Made by a program: the position numbers and the translations under genes. From Terebella lapidaria (Eukaryota; Annelida; Polychaeta; Terebellida; Terebellidae): a DNA stretch of 64,000 nucleotides. The notes under the pieces are model-generated. The model ran no database searches and was not told the DNA's origin. It saw nothing but the letters and a program-made list of their open reading frames with translations. The stretch spans positions 18,203,667 to 18,267,666 of the forward strand of contig OX424568.1 in NCBI GenBank assembly GCA_949152475.1, given 5' to 3'. Of this stretch, positions 35,001 through 48,173 are shown piece by piece (the stretch's first letter is position 1; each line of letters starts with the position of its first letter).

Positions 35001-38000
35001 AATTTCATATCTTTCTAAGCTTGCAGTATTCCAATGTACATATTTATGACATTTGATTCCTAATAATTTAGTGGGATTTTTTTACATTTGACTTTGATTT
35101 TGACCTATTTTTAGTGCACGCTGTTGCAGGAGGTCTTGCTTTGGACTGCTGTGATACTATTAGGGCCAATATGGTATTTACTTTCATTCACATATTATGG
35201 GAAGGGAATGGATGATGGGGGGTTTAGGGGAATAATCGGGATACACCCAACTGGTCATCATCGAGCTGTTAACAAAAACATATCTGCAAAAAAAATATAT
35301 GTCCTCATGTGTTGTTTTAAACAGTGATAATTTTAAAGTTCGACCAGCTGATGACATAATTTGTGTTTTCAGGTCACAATAGCTTCAGCGTACCAGAAAT
35401 GGATCCAAGCTGCTAATTTTAGGGAGAAGTTTGTCAGAGTCAGTAATAGCTGTTATGTATCTTATCATCAAATTTCCTTTGACATAATTTATAGTCAACA
35501 TTAGTAAGTTATGTTATGTACGTATTTTGGCAACTTGAAAATGGACATCAGATTACATAAATTTGAAAACATGTAGCCATCGGATACAGAAATCAATTTG
35601 ACCAGTGTAATCTAAAAATAATGACAATAAAGAGTATGATTTTATAATATCTATCCTTGATACTTTAACCCTCTCCTCTATGTTTCAGGGCCCTGCTCCT
35701 AAGAAAGCAGCGTGCAATGTTTGTCAACTTCAACTACTTGAGCGTCTCATGAAGATTGCATGGTTGCTGGGGTCCTATATACCATAAAGATGATCAGCAC
35801 AGAAATGTATTCAGAATGTGTCATGTTAGATTTGTGTATGCAATCAATAACTTATTCAATAGGAAACTACATGTATGGTATCACCCAATTTTGTGGTTGA
35901 GGCATGTTTCTTTGTTACATAAAGTAGATGATATCGCTTGAGTTGTCAACTAAATAGAACCATGGAGTCTAAGGATATTCCTTCTTTATACACCTTTGCA
36001 AGCGAAAAAGGAAAATCTGTTAGGAACTTTGATCAACATATTGCCAAATGTCAATGAATGTGAGATTCTATTTATCACATGAATTGTGTGAAAAGAAAAT
36101 AAATCAGATTGGTCACAATTTCTGGTGAACAAAGTAAATCGTGAAGGATATTAAGAAATGACATTTCATTGCAATTTGTATTACCGGTACACTTTTCGAA
36201 TATGAAACTAATTAAATGTATTTATGGCAATAGAAAACAATATTTCATGTAATATTTTAATTTTGGAATATTCTTGGTGGTATCATCACACATATACAGT
36301 TAGGTGACGTGAAAGGTTTATATATTTTTTTAAATGTCACCAAAAAACAGTAGCAATGTGATAACTGTTTTAAGCTGAGAAATGTTTAATTGTCAAAGAA
36401 GGTGGTTGACACAATGTTGTCAAAATTTTCTGATCAAATGTTACAATACTGAAAACATCAATTTTGAATAAATATATATGAGAACAATCATATTATTGTG
36501 TTGCATGTTTTTCTGTTGATGAATAACCAATGTAGAGTTACTGTATTGGTCCTAATAGTGGTACACACCTTAATAGTAGAGCGCCCCCTTCTTTTGCACA
36601 AAAATGTTATATTTTTGTAACCTTATAATTCACTCCATATCTTTCCAATAAAATCTTGGGAGTGTTCCAATCCACACAGTTTTGTTATTTGAATCATAAT
36701 AAAGGCGTAAAAGGCTATAGGTATGCTATTCAGTTATTTTCTTAAATTTGACGTCAATTTTGATCTCATTTTTGCGCATGCTACTGCAGGAGGTCGTTCT
36801 TTGGCTCGCTGTGCTACTATTAGGAACAATACCGTAACACTTCTTTCATTAGTCATTTTACACATTACCATGTTCATTACGCAACACTGAAATCTTGTGG
36901 GAAATTTGTATGCTGCATCAAAAAAGTAATGTGTTATAAAAAGAATTGATAAATATTAAAGACATAATCAACAGGGAATAATATCAATATATATTGCAAC
37001 CAATTGTCATTGCATATTATAACCATAGGAGTTATCATGTTTATAAAATTGCCCAAGAAATCAACTAACATTTGTTGACAGCTAACAAGGTGAATACAAA
37101 TTCTAACAAACTAATTCTAATTCTAACAAACAAAAATCACAATAACTGGTATCAAACAAGATACATGATTATACTGTAATTTCAAATCAGTGAACAATAC
37201 TACCGTCTTTTCATCAGAATGGCATTAACACGCTTGCTTTATGAAACACATTAATCATAATGTACCCAACCAATACTGGTGCCGTATGATACATGCATCA
37301 CATATACATAATGCAAATCAACAAACCAATTTGAAAATCATAATGTAATCAGATACTGTTTTAAGGTTGCTTAACACATAGCAATCATGCCTACCAGCTG
37401 ATTATTGGTATATTTCATTTTGGGTGTAGCTCTGCATTTCCGAGACTGATCTTGTTAAAAATTTATGTGTAGATTCTACACATGACCACATGGCTGCTAA
37501 ATTTGCCTGATTTAAGAAAATATCGATAACAATACTGATCCAGACCGTTAAACATCATCTTTCATATGTTACTTACATGAGAGACAGACAACATGTTAGG
37601 GTGTAATTTTTCAACTATGCTTGGATTAATCCTCAAAGAACAATAACAGTCAGTGGAGTGCAATCTTCTCGAATATTACATTAAAAATAAATTATTAGAT
37701 TATCGGCCCTATGGTCCGATAACCTATTCGCATGGCGAAGCGTCCGTCGTCCGTCGTCCACATTATTATCTTTTTTTGTTTACGGAGGAATTTTCCTGAA
37801 ATTTTGCACAAAAATGCCTAAAAATATTTCAAGAAGAAGGTATTTTTTTAAGTTTTTGATTTTCGCCATTATTTGAAAATGGCGGCCGTTTTTGACGAAA
37901 AATGGCCAATTTCGAACTTTGATGGTCGTTTTCTCAAAATCTGTTCAGTAACTTTTTTTCATATTGATGCATAGCACTCCTCATATATACCCCTGAGATT

Positions 38001-41000
38001 TGTATAAGTTTCTTTGCCCTTGAATCGCTCAAAATGGGCCATTTTGACACAAACTCGGCCCAAATAGGACTTTCCCATGTTAAAATCTCCTATGCTCTAT
38101 AATGGGACACATTATGCCTAATATCTCACCTAATATTGAGATTAGAGACTAGGAATCAATTGTGGACATATAGGAAATGATATATGCTGAATATTCTCGT
38201 GACCTTGAATTTGAACTCTGACCTCAGTTTCAAGGTCAGAGCACAAAATGGTTTATATGTCGCTAATTATCGACTTTACAGCTTAGGAATCAATTGTGGA
38301 CATATAGAAAATGATATATGCAGCATGTTTTGATGACCTTGATTTTGACCTTTGACCTCATTTTCAAGGTCACAGGACAAAATGGCTAATAATAAATTAG
38401 TATGTGAAGAACTATGAATATTTTTTCTTTTTTATGTGAAAAATACAATGAAAAATCAAACTGATAATTTTAATAAATAAATACATTCTATTTAATACCG
38501 TATGAATAAATAATTATATAATGAATGATATCATTCAAAAACAATGTACAATCAAGCGACTGTTTGTCTATATTTCAGATCAACTGATGTATCGAAGGAC
38601 ACCTCAATTAATGGTCAAAGTCGTGATGTCTGTGTCGGAAGTGACTGATGTCCTCACGCAGTACCACAGTACTGGGATGGGTGGCCACAGCGGAGTGAAC
38701 ACTACTTTGGCCAAAATTTCACATCATTACTGGTGGAATGGCATGAGATCGGATGTAATTGCATTTGTGAGTACACACACACCTGCCTTAACACACAGAC
38801 ATGCACATATATATTTAAATATCACAAAACTTATGTATGCCAATGAATGTTGAATCCTACATATCAATTTTTTGTCTGTAGGTGTCAACTTGTCCTAAGT
38901 GTCAAACGTTTGAAAAGATCAAGACCCAGGCCCCGGAGATGAAATCCATAACCGTCAAGGAGCCACTGGAACTGGTTGGGATGGACTTGATGGGTATGTT
39001 GCATTGTGCGGACATTTTTGAAAGGTTCCATTTACATGATTTTTCATGATCGATTTCAAATGAGTTATGACTCGCCTTATACTTTATAGGTCCATACCCT
39101 GAGACCACCAGTGGCAACCGATACATTCTGACGTTCACCGATTATTTCACCAAGTTTGTTGATTTCTTTCCTTTGAAATCAAAGAATGCCCAAGGAGTGT
39201 CAAAGTGCATCAAATCGTTCGTGTGCAGGTGATTTTTGCACTTATTATGACTATTCATAAGCTGGCGATGGGATGTGCTACGTGCATGGCCAAAAACATA
39301 TTACAGTACCGCTTTCGCAAAACCTCACTAGTCATGCGAATGCTACATGCTAAATGCTAGGCCGTGCGATCACGTGCGACTTGATGCTAGCATCAACTCG
39401 CATGTCGCGACCAGTGGGCGCGATGCCATCGCATCAGGCGACCGTCTTAGTTGAACAGGCAAGCGTTGTCTCGCACAGATGCGTGCATCATTTATTTTGG
39501 ATGCAAATACAAATTTTAATATGAACTGAACTTAAACACTGCAATTGCCCATACGATCTACATGATACAGACTGTCTATAAACCACTCGACCATGTGTTT
39601 GCAAGTATATGGGAGCATATAATGGCCTCCACAAAAAAATGGTAAATGCTTTTAGTGTGCCACAGTGCCAAGAAGCAATGCTAGCATCGAGTGATGCTCG
39701 CATACACAATGCTAGCATCATATCGCATTGGTGAGCTTTTGCGAAATCGATACTGTAACTGGTATTTGTATCTGGAAATACAAGAACTGTTGCTACTATT
39801 TCAGGTGGGGAGCCCCAAAGAGACTGCTTTCCGATCAAGGTCGAGAGTTTGTTGCCGAAGTGAACAGGGCTGTCTGTGCGGAGTTCGCAATCAAGCGCAG
39901 CGTGACGTCGGCGTACCATCCACAGACGAACGGCTTGGATGAACGGACAAACCAGACATTAAAGACTCGCCTCAGCAAACTGACGAATGACGACAAAAAT
40001 GACTGGGATGCATACCTGGAGGAGGTTGCATTCAGCATCCGAATTCAAAAGCAGGCCTCCACCAAACATTCCCCTTTCTTTCTCATGTTTGGTCGTGTCC
40101 CAAGATCAGCACTCGAGGTAGGAAACCTTCACTAGTTAACATTACTAGTATCAAGTTGATCATTAATATCCATGTATAAGCTGCAATTTTATCAGAATTG
40201 CCTACAGATCTCTTGGTTCGACCTCAAATTACAGATGGACGATGCTAGTGACGTGGATGAAATTCCCACTGCATGCAAGAACCTGGACGAATTCGTGGCT
40301 GAAAGAGAGAAATTCCAGGCAGCAGTTGCTGAGAAGGTGAATATCGAAAGTGCGAAAGAACATACAGATGTGCATTTTACAGTACATGCATTTTAAAATT
40401 GAAATAATGGTGCACCTAATCATAACAAAGCATGATCACTTCTTCAAAGGTGAAAGACAACATCAAGAAGTCGCAGACAAAACAAAAAGAACAGTTTGCG
40501 AGGAGAGTTTCAAAGGGAGTCAAGTCCTTCACTTTGAGGGTCGGGGATAAGGTACTGCGCCGCGTTATGAAAAACGTCGGTCGGAAAGGCGGCAAGTTGG
40601 ACCCTCTGTGGACAGGACCATACGAGTTAGTAATCATATTTACATATTGCATTTCGTATTACATATTTTTTTGTAAACATTATATTCTCCATGTACACAT
40701 ACCACAACACCACATGTACATGTACATTCTAGTGATCGTTTTGTGACCCTGTGCACTCGATTCCTATAGCATTGTCAACATCGATGACACACAACGAGTG
40801 ACGTTACGTGACGTGGGGAAGGGAGAGGAGCTGAAAGTGAAAGTTCCTTATGACCAACTGAAACCTGTGAAAGTCAGCAATTTTTCTACCTCTTCCACGT
40901 GCTCCGGGTCGTCTACACCCGTTGGGCCATCTACACCCGCTGGGCCGTCTACACCCTCTGGGCCGTCTACACACACTGGGCCGTCTACACCCACTGAGCC

Positions 41001-42527
41001 GTCTACACCCGCTGGACCTTCTACACCCGTTGGGCCGTCAACACCCACTGGGCCGTCTACACTCGCTGGGCCGTCTACACCCGCTGAGTCGTCTACACCC
41101 GCTGAGCCGATTACACCCGCTGAGCCGTCTACACCCACTGAGTCGTCTACACCTGCTGAGCCGTCTGCACCAGCTGGTTCGACTACTGCAGCAACTGTTG
41201 GGCCTTCTACACCCGCTGGGCCGTCTACACCCGTTGGGCCGTCAACACCCACTGGGCCGTCTACACTCGCTGGGCCGTCTACACCCGCTGAGTCATCTAC
41301 ACCTGCTGAGCCGATTACACACGCTGAGCCGTCTACTGCAGCACCCGTCGGGCTTTCTACACCCGCTGGGCCGTCTACTGCAGCACCCGTCGGGCTTTCT
41401 ACACCCGCTGGGCCGTCTACTGCAGCACCCGTCGGGCTTTCTACACCCGCTGGGCCGTCTACTGCAGCACCCGTCGGGCTTTCTACACCTGACTGGTCGT
41501 CTCCTGCATCAGATTTCTTTGCTGATATCCCACCGATGACATCATCCAGTTCAACCTGTGATGACCTGTTGAAGGAAGAATCACTTGGTGAGTATTAATA
41601 ATGTGTTTAGCCAATGAAATCCAAAATCATTTCTTTTCAGATTGAAATGTTCCTTTTTACATTTGAATATAGCTTTTATAATTTCTGCATTCTTCAGGTC
41701 AGAAGCGACATTTAGAAGAAGATGACGTTCTCATAGTGGGTCACACAGCAGCCAAGGCGCGTAAGATCGGCCGGGTGTCCGTGACGAAGGTCGCTACACA
41801 GTTACGGAACCCGCAACGACTTTGTGATTCGATCAGCAGAGGCGAGTGGCTCAGTGACGAGCACATAGACCATGCGCAAGCCCACCTCCATCAGCAATAT
41901 CCTGATGTGAGTGGATTTCAGTCAGTTTGCGTGTTCGAAACCAAATGTTGCCAACAAGTTGGCAGTCCTTCTGGTCGTTTTGTTCAGATTCTCAATTTAG
42001 GTGGAAATCACTGGATTACAGTTAGTAATGTTCTTGACAATGATGACGGTGCCATTTCTGTGTATGACTCTATCAATTATAAAGTGCCGCAGAGCAGTGC
42101 CCCTGCACTGTTCCAGCAAGTGGCATGCCTTCTCTCGACAGGGGCCAAGCAGATACAGCTGAGGTGGGTGCGTGTTGGCAAGCAGCGAGGCAGCTCTGAT
42201 TGTGGGTTGTTCGCTATTGCTTTCGCCGAGACTCTCTGTCGTGGGCTGTCTCCTGCTGCGTTCACGTACAACCAGGCCGCCATGAGGCAACACCTCCAGC
42301 GATGTTTCACTGATGGATTCATCCACCCCTTCCCATCCACCCGAGTCTTGCTCCGTGGACCCTCCGTCATACACCCGATCAACATCTACTGCCACTGCAG
42401 ACAACCGGGCGACGGCCAGTTCATGGTACAGTGCGACAAGTGTCAGGAGTGGTACCATCGTGGCTGCGAGAAGGGAATCTCGAGGACGGTACATCAGGAT
42501 CAGGTGTTTGTGTGTTCAAGGTGTTAA
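32094..42527 (+). CDS. Ginger1-like integrase - Ulp1 protease - PHD protein, 9 exons
   Basis: Exons: 32086-32277 (ATG 32094), 38579-38766, 38882-38993, 39090-39228, 39805-40117, 40235-40336, 40450-40625, 40770-41587, 41698-42527. All are GT/AG and phase-matched, giving 953 aa. Order: a basic helical N-terminus (EDRMAKYRQDMEGLV, NYTKGQKRNLRNQ); H2C2 zinc finger (HSTGMGGH ... CPKCQ); integrase core with DDE in FTDYFTK, LLSDQGREF and NGLDERTNQ; GPY/F module (VGDKVLRR ... LWTGPYE); a tract of about 190 residues of S-T-P-x-G/E-P repeats; Ulp1/C48 protease with His in GNHWITV, Asp in VYDSIN and Cys in RGSSDCGLF; PHD finger (CHCRQPG, CDKCQEWYHRGC, CSRC). It could be a Ginger1-type cut-and-paste transposase or a host gene derived from one. 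Catalytic residues of all modules are intact. No terminal inverted repeats were recognised. Confidence 0.87.
33082..33102 (+). repeat. Poly-C tract of 21 bases
   Basis: An uninterrupted run of C. Length is unreliable in any assembly. Confidence 0.9.
33367..33972 (+). repeat. Tandem duplication, unit about 290 bp
   Basis: The stretch from TGCTGTTGTATTATTTCAG to CATGCATACATATTTCA occurs at about 33367-33658 and again at about 33689-33972 with few changes. One difference removes 12 bases (GACTGCATGCAG) beside a TTTCTGCAG acceptor-like site. Confidence 0.9.
35373..35787 (+). other. Candidate exon pair of unknown gene
   Basis: TGTTTTCAG precedes 35373-35456 (28 codons, AYQKWIQAANFREKF), which ends TTAT|GTATCT. 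TATGTTTCAG precedes 35689-35787 (GPAPKKAACNVCQ...), which ends in TAA. Both are phase 0 and join in frame. Neither fits the phase 1 of the surrounding gene's exon 1. I do not recognise the product; this may be chance. Confidence 0.25.
36539..36836 (+). mobile_element. MITE family A, copy 3
   Basis: TACTGTATTGGTCCTAATAG at the left and CTATTAGGAACAATACCGTA at the right; same body and orientation as copy 1. Confidence 0.75.
37697..38400 (+). mobile_element. TTATCGG/GGTTACCGG-type element, degraded copy
   Basis: It opens with the hairpin TATCGGCCCTATGGTCCGATA and a GTCCGTCGTCC run, then shares the interior of 46396-47510, including TCTGTTCAGTAACTTTTTTTC and two units with TTTGACCTTTGACCTC. A clear right end is not visible. 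Confidence 0.65.
40909..41487 (+). repeat. Coding minisatellite in integrase gene exon 8
   Basis: 18-bp units (GGGCCGTCTACACCCGCT and variants) encode S-T-P-[AVT]-G-P. Towards the 3' end a 42-bp compound unit with TCTACTGCAGCACCCGTCGG repeats four times almost unchanged. The frame stays open in more than one register because the unit length is a multiple of three. It forms a flexible linker between the GPY/F module and the protease and is likely polymorphic in length. Confidence 0.95.
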
Positions 42528-43920
42528 CCAAATTTGTATTCCCTCAGAGACCTTCAAGGGTAGTTTGGATTTGCTATCGCTGAAATGAAAATATAATCAT
42601 GACATCATGAGAAGTGAAAATATTGGATAAGTTTAAATAGCCAAATGTTAAACAGTAATAGTAAAATAGTAACAGTAAAATGTGATGTGTGTTCCTACAT
42701 ACAGTTCCTAAAATGTGTTCGTACATAAAGTTGCTGTTTATCAAACATTTCAAACATATTTGAAAAATTCAAAATATTATCACATTCCAGTGCCCTATAG
42801 TTATATTTTAGTTCTTTCTGTCAACAGGGGTGACAGGGTATATCAGGGGATACACCTGCATGCTCATCAGCAACTGCATATTATTGGTTTTCAGACATCA
42901 TCTAATTGTATTAAATAGAACATTGTAACACAGAGAACATTTCATTGTAATGACATTAAATAATTGTAAATTATTTAAGGAATTTCAGCAGATACTGTGG
43001 ATCCATGTGCGTCGCGCCGCCGCTTCCACCGTAGACATTTCCTTGTGATCGCTACACTTATTAAAAATGTTTACCGATTTAGATTATTTTCAGAGTGACA
43101 TGTTTTATGGTAACATAGTTACACAAATCAATTTTGGTTCCTATAGAAACCAAATTGGCCAACTGACAACTTATTTTGTGTTCAAATTGGCCTGTTTAGC
43201 ACACATGGTTTTTTAACGCTTTACGGGTGGGAGTTTTCGATAAATGATGATGAAATTGCGCATTCTTGATGTGAAATGCTTTCAAAAAAAAACCTATTGT
43301 TTTTTATAATGATGAAATATATATTAGTTAGTTAACAGACTAACTTATTACGACCATTAAAATACCCATTTTGACACCTGTGATTCAATCCGATAGCATG
43401 TACTATGGAAGCAAATGGCAGTGGATTTTTGTTCAGAATAGAAAACTGATGTTTTTGATGAAAACAGAACAATATAACAACATTTAAGCTAATTATTGAC
43501 CACAATAAAAATAGTTTATACAAGAAACATTTATTACTGGGCTCAACAGGGTAAAGGTTTTGTCCAGTAGGGGTTTCATGTTTGTAACCAAATTACATGT
43601 ATTTACCATTTAATTTTATATGTAACTATATTTTTCTATCACACCAAAGAAAACAATAAACGTTCATTGTTGGGCTCAAGGTAAAGGTTCTGGTCAGTAG
43701 AAATTTGATGGTTGTAGCAATAATGGTCATACATACTGGTAATATGAAATAAAATAACATTATTTTTTGCTAGTTAATTCTATTCATAGTTTGGGTGACG
43801 GAGAAAATAGGACTATGGGAGATACACCCCAGCGGTCATCAACGACTGGAGATCATATAGTTATTATAAAGTACAACGTGAACCTCCATATATAATTGTT
43901 ATACAATGACATTTAATTTT

Positions 43921-44855
43921 TAGCTTACCGGCCCTTTGGGCCGATAAACTATTGTCATGGTTTTTCGTCCGGCGTCCGTCCGGCGTCCGTCCGGCGTCCG
44001 TCCGGATCTGTAACTTTTTTTCAACATGATGAATTTTCCCATGAATTTGTCAAAACATACCTTGGGCCAGTATCTAAATACGTTTTTTGAATTTTTTTAA
44101 TTGAATCGTTTTGGCTGATTTGGTGGCCATTTTTGACGAAAAATTGCCAATTTTGGACTTTGGTAGCAATTTTCTCAAAAACTGTCAGATCATTTTTACG
44201 ATTTCTGTTTCAAAACATTCCTTTCATGTACCTCTATGACGTGTGTAAGTTTTGTTGCCCTTGAATTGCCGGTTCGCGTGTGGCGGCCATTTTGATTTTT
44301 TGACGGGTCGGCGAAAAGTTTTTTTCGTCCCAAATCGAGTCACTATTCGTTTAGAGCCATTTCCAGCAAAAAAAAATATTTTTTTTTGGCCATTGAAGAT
44401 TATTTTGGACTCCGAAAATTTCACCCAATTTTTCCTTCATAATGGGAGCTGTGCAGAGTAAACTCATAGAACACTTCAAGATAGAGCCTATTAAAGTATT
44501 GGCACATTCAAATGGGAAATCATATATTGCGGTTTGAGTGGTGACCTTGAATTTGATCTTCGATGACCTTGAAAGGTCAAAACGACCTTTTTAGTCGAAA
44601 AAATTTTGAATTTTGTCTTTGGTGGCCATTATCTCAAATTCTATTCAGACAATTTTCTTCGAAATACATAAGATTCTCCCTATGTACCTTTGTGATGTGT
44701 ATAAGTAATCCGTATTTGTATTGTAGTCCATACAGTAAATGTGTTTCTAGCAACATTTACGAACATGTTTTAACAATAGAATTTAACATCAGTGTAACAA
44801 TTTATATGTTGAAAAATCAGTATTCTATGCAATTCTCATGATTGCCGGTAAGCTA
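43921..44855 (+). mobile_element. TAGCTTACCGGC-ended element, copy 1
   Basis: Ends TAGCTTACCGGC and GCCGGTAAGCTA. A GGCCCTTTGGGCC hairpin and CGTCCGTCCGG repeats lie at the left, then TGACCTTGAAAGGTCA inside. Its nearest relative is 49166-50139. Confidence 0.8.
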
Positions 44856-45276
44856 CAGCACCCTTGGTGCTATGTTAAAACTTTTGTAAAATTCTTGTAT
44901 TAGGTAAACGTACATTGTGTTATATTCCATGTAACTTGTAAAAGTTGTTACCGATACATCGCAAATCCTTAAATTAGTCTATCTTAAACATTGTAAGTTT
45001 CAACTTTGTGATTTTTTTTGTAATATTTCAATTGCATTACATGTATAACTAACCTTCTCAGGTGCTGTAATTATCATTGTAATGTAATACTTGGTATTCA
45101 GATTTTCATAATAATTCTCCACAATCTTTGTATTATTTATTACATGGTCAAATGTAATTGAGTATCAGCTTATAATCACAAATCAAACATTGTAACTTTG
45201 TCACATTTTATACTTGTTATATCTGTTTTATATTATGTAAAATTTGTTAATTGCAACAATTAATCCTGTAAATTGC

Positions 45277-45811
45277 TTCAAAGCAACTGCCTTCGAATGT
45301 AAGCCATTTTTTTTTCAAAACTAAGTTATAGTGCAACACATCTAATACAAGATAACTAAACATGTGCACAATTATTTTGACGAGTATATTTGTGCAAGTT
45401 GTCTTTGCATCCATTTTATCACCCACTTTCTAGCAGTTTTGTATATAAGTGTATCCATCAAACCAGAATGTAAACAAATGTCCAAATTGCCCTTAATAGT
45501 CAACATAAAATACATTTTATATTTGCATATATAGTGTAGATATGAAAAAAATAGTCTTTGATATATCATCATATGCGTGGAATTGTCAGTCCATCCCGCA
45601 TCTCTTATGCTTCGTTTACATCTGCGAGTGATGGATACAAGTGTCTGTATTCAACCGCAGAGAGCCTGTTCAAATGAGCAAAATATCACAAGACGTATGG
45701 TTGTAGTTATAACATTTGATGTGAGTATGTCTCATTTAGTTAATTTCACATGTTTATCATGAAATATATCTTTGAAAAATTATTGACTACTTTCGAAGGC
45801 AGTTGCTTTAA
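45277..45811. mobile_element. TTAA-flanked nonautonomous element, family B, copy 2
   Basis: Ends AAAGCAACTGCCTTCGAA and TTCGAAGGCAGTTGCTTT; the right edge is TTAA and the left is TTCA (mutated). Interior words are shared with 20843-21344. Confidence 0.75.
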
Positions 45812-46395
45812 TATTTATTGTGGCATTTCTAATCCTATTTTGACAGTTTTGTAACATCTAGACACCAAATTTGCCAATGAATGATGATGAAATCGTAAGA
45901 CTTAATGAGAAAGACATTCACACAAATCATATTGAATGATGAAATGAATAATAATTAGTTAATTCATGGAAAAACAATAGTTATGGTCCGGAAATTTACT
46001 AACAGATATCAATGAAACACACTGGCCAGGCAGTAATGATATTTTGTCTCAATCAACACATCTGGGCAACAATGATGATAGGGCCCTAGGAGATACACCC
46101 ATGAGGTCGTCGGCGACCGAATTTTCTAGTTGCAGATGGACATATGTATTTTTATTGCATTCAAAGTACAAATATGGTACTGTGACCCTATTCATTAGCA
46201 CACAACACATTGTAGAATATTTAACTACATGTAATGTCAGCATTGGCATACATGTAAAATTTAACTCGTACATTTATCTATCTGCCTGGGCATGTGCCAG
46301 TATTAGGACCAATACTGTAGCTTTTAACTGTGTTGCATTGACTCTATGCCATCTAGATATGCTTTTTGGTGCTACCTTTGGTTTTCTCATTTTTA

Positions 46396-47510
46396 GGTTA
46401 CCGGACCTTTGGTCCGATAACCTATTGCCGTGTCGTCCGTCGTCCGTCGTCGTCATCCGTCTACATTTTTATCTTTAAAGTTAACAATCGAATCTTCCTG
46501 AAATTTTGCACAAAAATGCCTAAAAATATTTCGTGAAGGAGCTATTTTTTAGTTTTTTGATTTTCGCATTTATTTCAAAATGGCGGCCATTTTTGACGAA
46601 AAACGGCCAATTTTGGATTTCCACGGTCGTTTTCTCAAAATCTGTTCAGTAACTTTTTTTCTTTTTGATGCATAACACTTATCATATATACCCCTGTGTC
46701 GTGTATAAGTTTCGTTGCCCTTGAATCGCTCGAAGTTGGCCATTTTGGGCCCTAATTTGGCCCAAATGGGACTCTCCCATGTTAAATTCTCCTATGCTTT
46801 ATATTGGGACACATTTTACATAATATCTCGCTTAATATTGAGATTAGAGATTAGGAATCAATTGTGGACATCTAGGAAATGATATATGCTGAATATTCTC
46901 GCGACCTTGATTTTGACCTCTGACCTAATTTTCAAGGTCAGAGCACAAAATGGCTACCGGTAATATCTCCCTTATTATCGATTTTACAGCTTAGGAATTA
47001 ATTGTGGACATATATTCTGAATATTGTTATGACTTTGACTTTAATATTTGACATAATTTTCAAGGTCACGGGACAAAATGGATAATATCTCGCTTACTAT
47101 CGACTTTACAGCTTAGGAATCATTTATGAACATATACCGGTAGGAAATGATACATTCTGAAAATGGTCACGACGTTGAATTTGACCTTTGATGTCATTTT
47201 CAAGGTCACAGGACAAATGGCTAATATCTTGATTATTATTTACTTTACAGCTTAGGAATCAATTATGAACCTATATGAAATGATATATGCTCAATAATTG
47301 CATGACCTTTAATTTGACCTCATTTTTAAGGCCAAAAGACAAAATGGCTAATATCTCGCTTATTATCGACTTTACAGCTTAAGAATCAATTATGGACATA
47401 CTAGAAATGATATATGCTGAATATTTTCGTGACCTTGAATTGACAAATGACTATATCTCAAGGTCACGGGACAAAAGGTTAATATCTAAAATATATATTG
47501 TCCGGTAACC
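46396..47510 (+). mobile_element. GGTTACCGGA-ended element with internal minisatellite
   Basis: It starts GGTTACCGGACCTTTGGTCC and ends TCCGGTAACC, with CGTCCGTCGTCC runs near the left. The second half has about five diverged units of the 135-bp minisatellite (TTAGGAATCAATTGTGGACAT ... TTCAAGGTCA). The right flank TTTCTTAGCCC is inverted beside the copy at 62595. Confidence 0.85.
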
Positions 47511-47895
47511 TTTCTTAGCCCGTGAGCTTTTTTTTTTCTTTTTGATGCATAACACTCCTCATATGTACTCCTATGATGTCTATAAATTTTGTTGCGCTTG
47601 AATCTCTCAAAGTGGGCCATGGGCAGGTAGTGTCAATACATGTAATCTATGTTTCAGAGAAACGTGTAGAGACGTATTTCTGTCGCTTATCTCTTGTTTT
47701 CAGGAATGACTCAACTATGAAATCATAAACATAGTTATTCAGTTTTGCTTCAACGGTTCACCATTTCCTCACTTATGTGGATATGAACACTACCACTGGT
47801 ACATCTATTTCCTTTTGTTGTACAGAAACTTCAATTTATTTATCGAAGCAATTAAATCTTACAACCTAAATTTAATGTTGTTATAATACATGTAG

Positions 47896-48173
47896 GCATG
47901 GACGCAACCCAGAGCCATGGCATTTCACAAGTCACTGACTGGTCAGATGTATACACGCACACTGGTATGTTCTTTCCCTGTTAATACTTTCTAAAATTGA
48001 AGCTGTAATGATTTTTTTATGTTTATATTACAATTACAATTCTGTTATGTGCTTGTGTTTACACAGACTCGTACATCGATCCTCCCTTGAGACCAAATGG
48101 ACGTTCGTTAATGGTTGCTCACTATACACATGTAAACCTTCCTTTGTCGATACAATTCTGGAAGGGGTGTTAA
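47896..48173 (+). other. Candidate small two-exon ORF
   Basis: CATGTAG|GC then ATG (47898) to ACTG|GTATGT (47964), and ACACAG|AC (48067) to TAA (48171-48173), join in phase 1 for 57 residues (MDATQSHGISQ ... SYIDPPLRPNG). The family is unknown and the gene is unsupported by context. Confidence 0.2.

Larger units (their letters stand above)
32278..38578 (+). other. Intron 1 of the integrase-Ulp1-PHD gene, repeat-rich
   Basis: The 6.3-kb intron joins exon 1 (phase 1) to the zinc-finger exon. It contains a C homopolymer (33082-33102), a duplication of about 290 bp (33367-33972), a truncated MITE A (about 34985-35177), two unexplained exon-like ORFs (35373-35456, 35689-35787), MITE A copy 3 (36539-36836) and a TTATCGG-type repeat (about 37697-38400). 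Confidence 0.7.

Noticed and set aside
40922..41539. Alternative-frame ORFs with HPLGRLHPLG-type or VGVDGPAGVDG-type repeats
   Set aside because: Shadows of the minisatellite; repeat units are a multiple of three, so several frames remain open.
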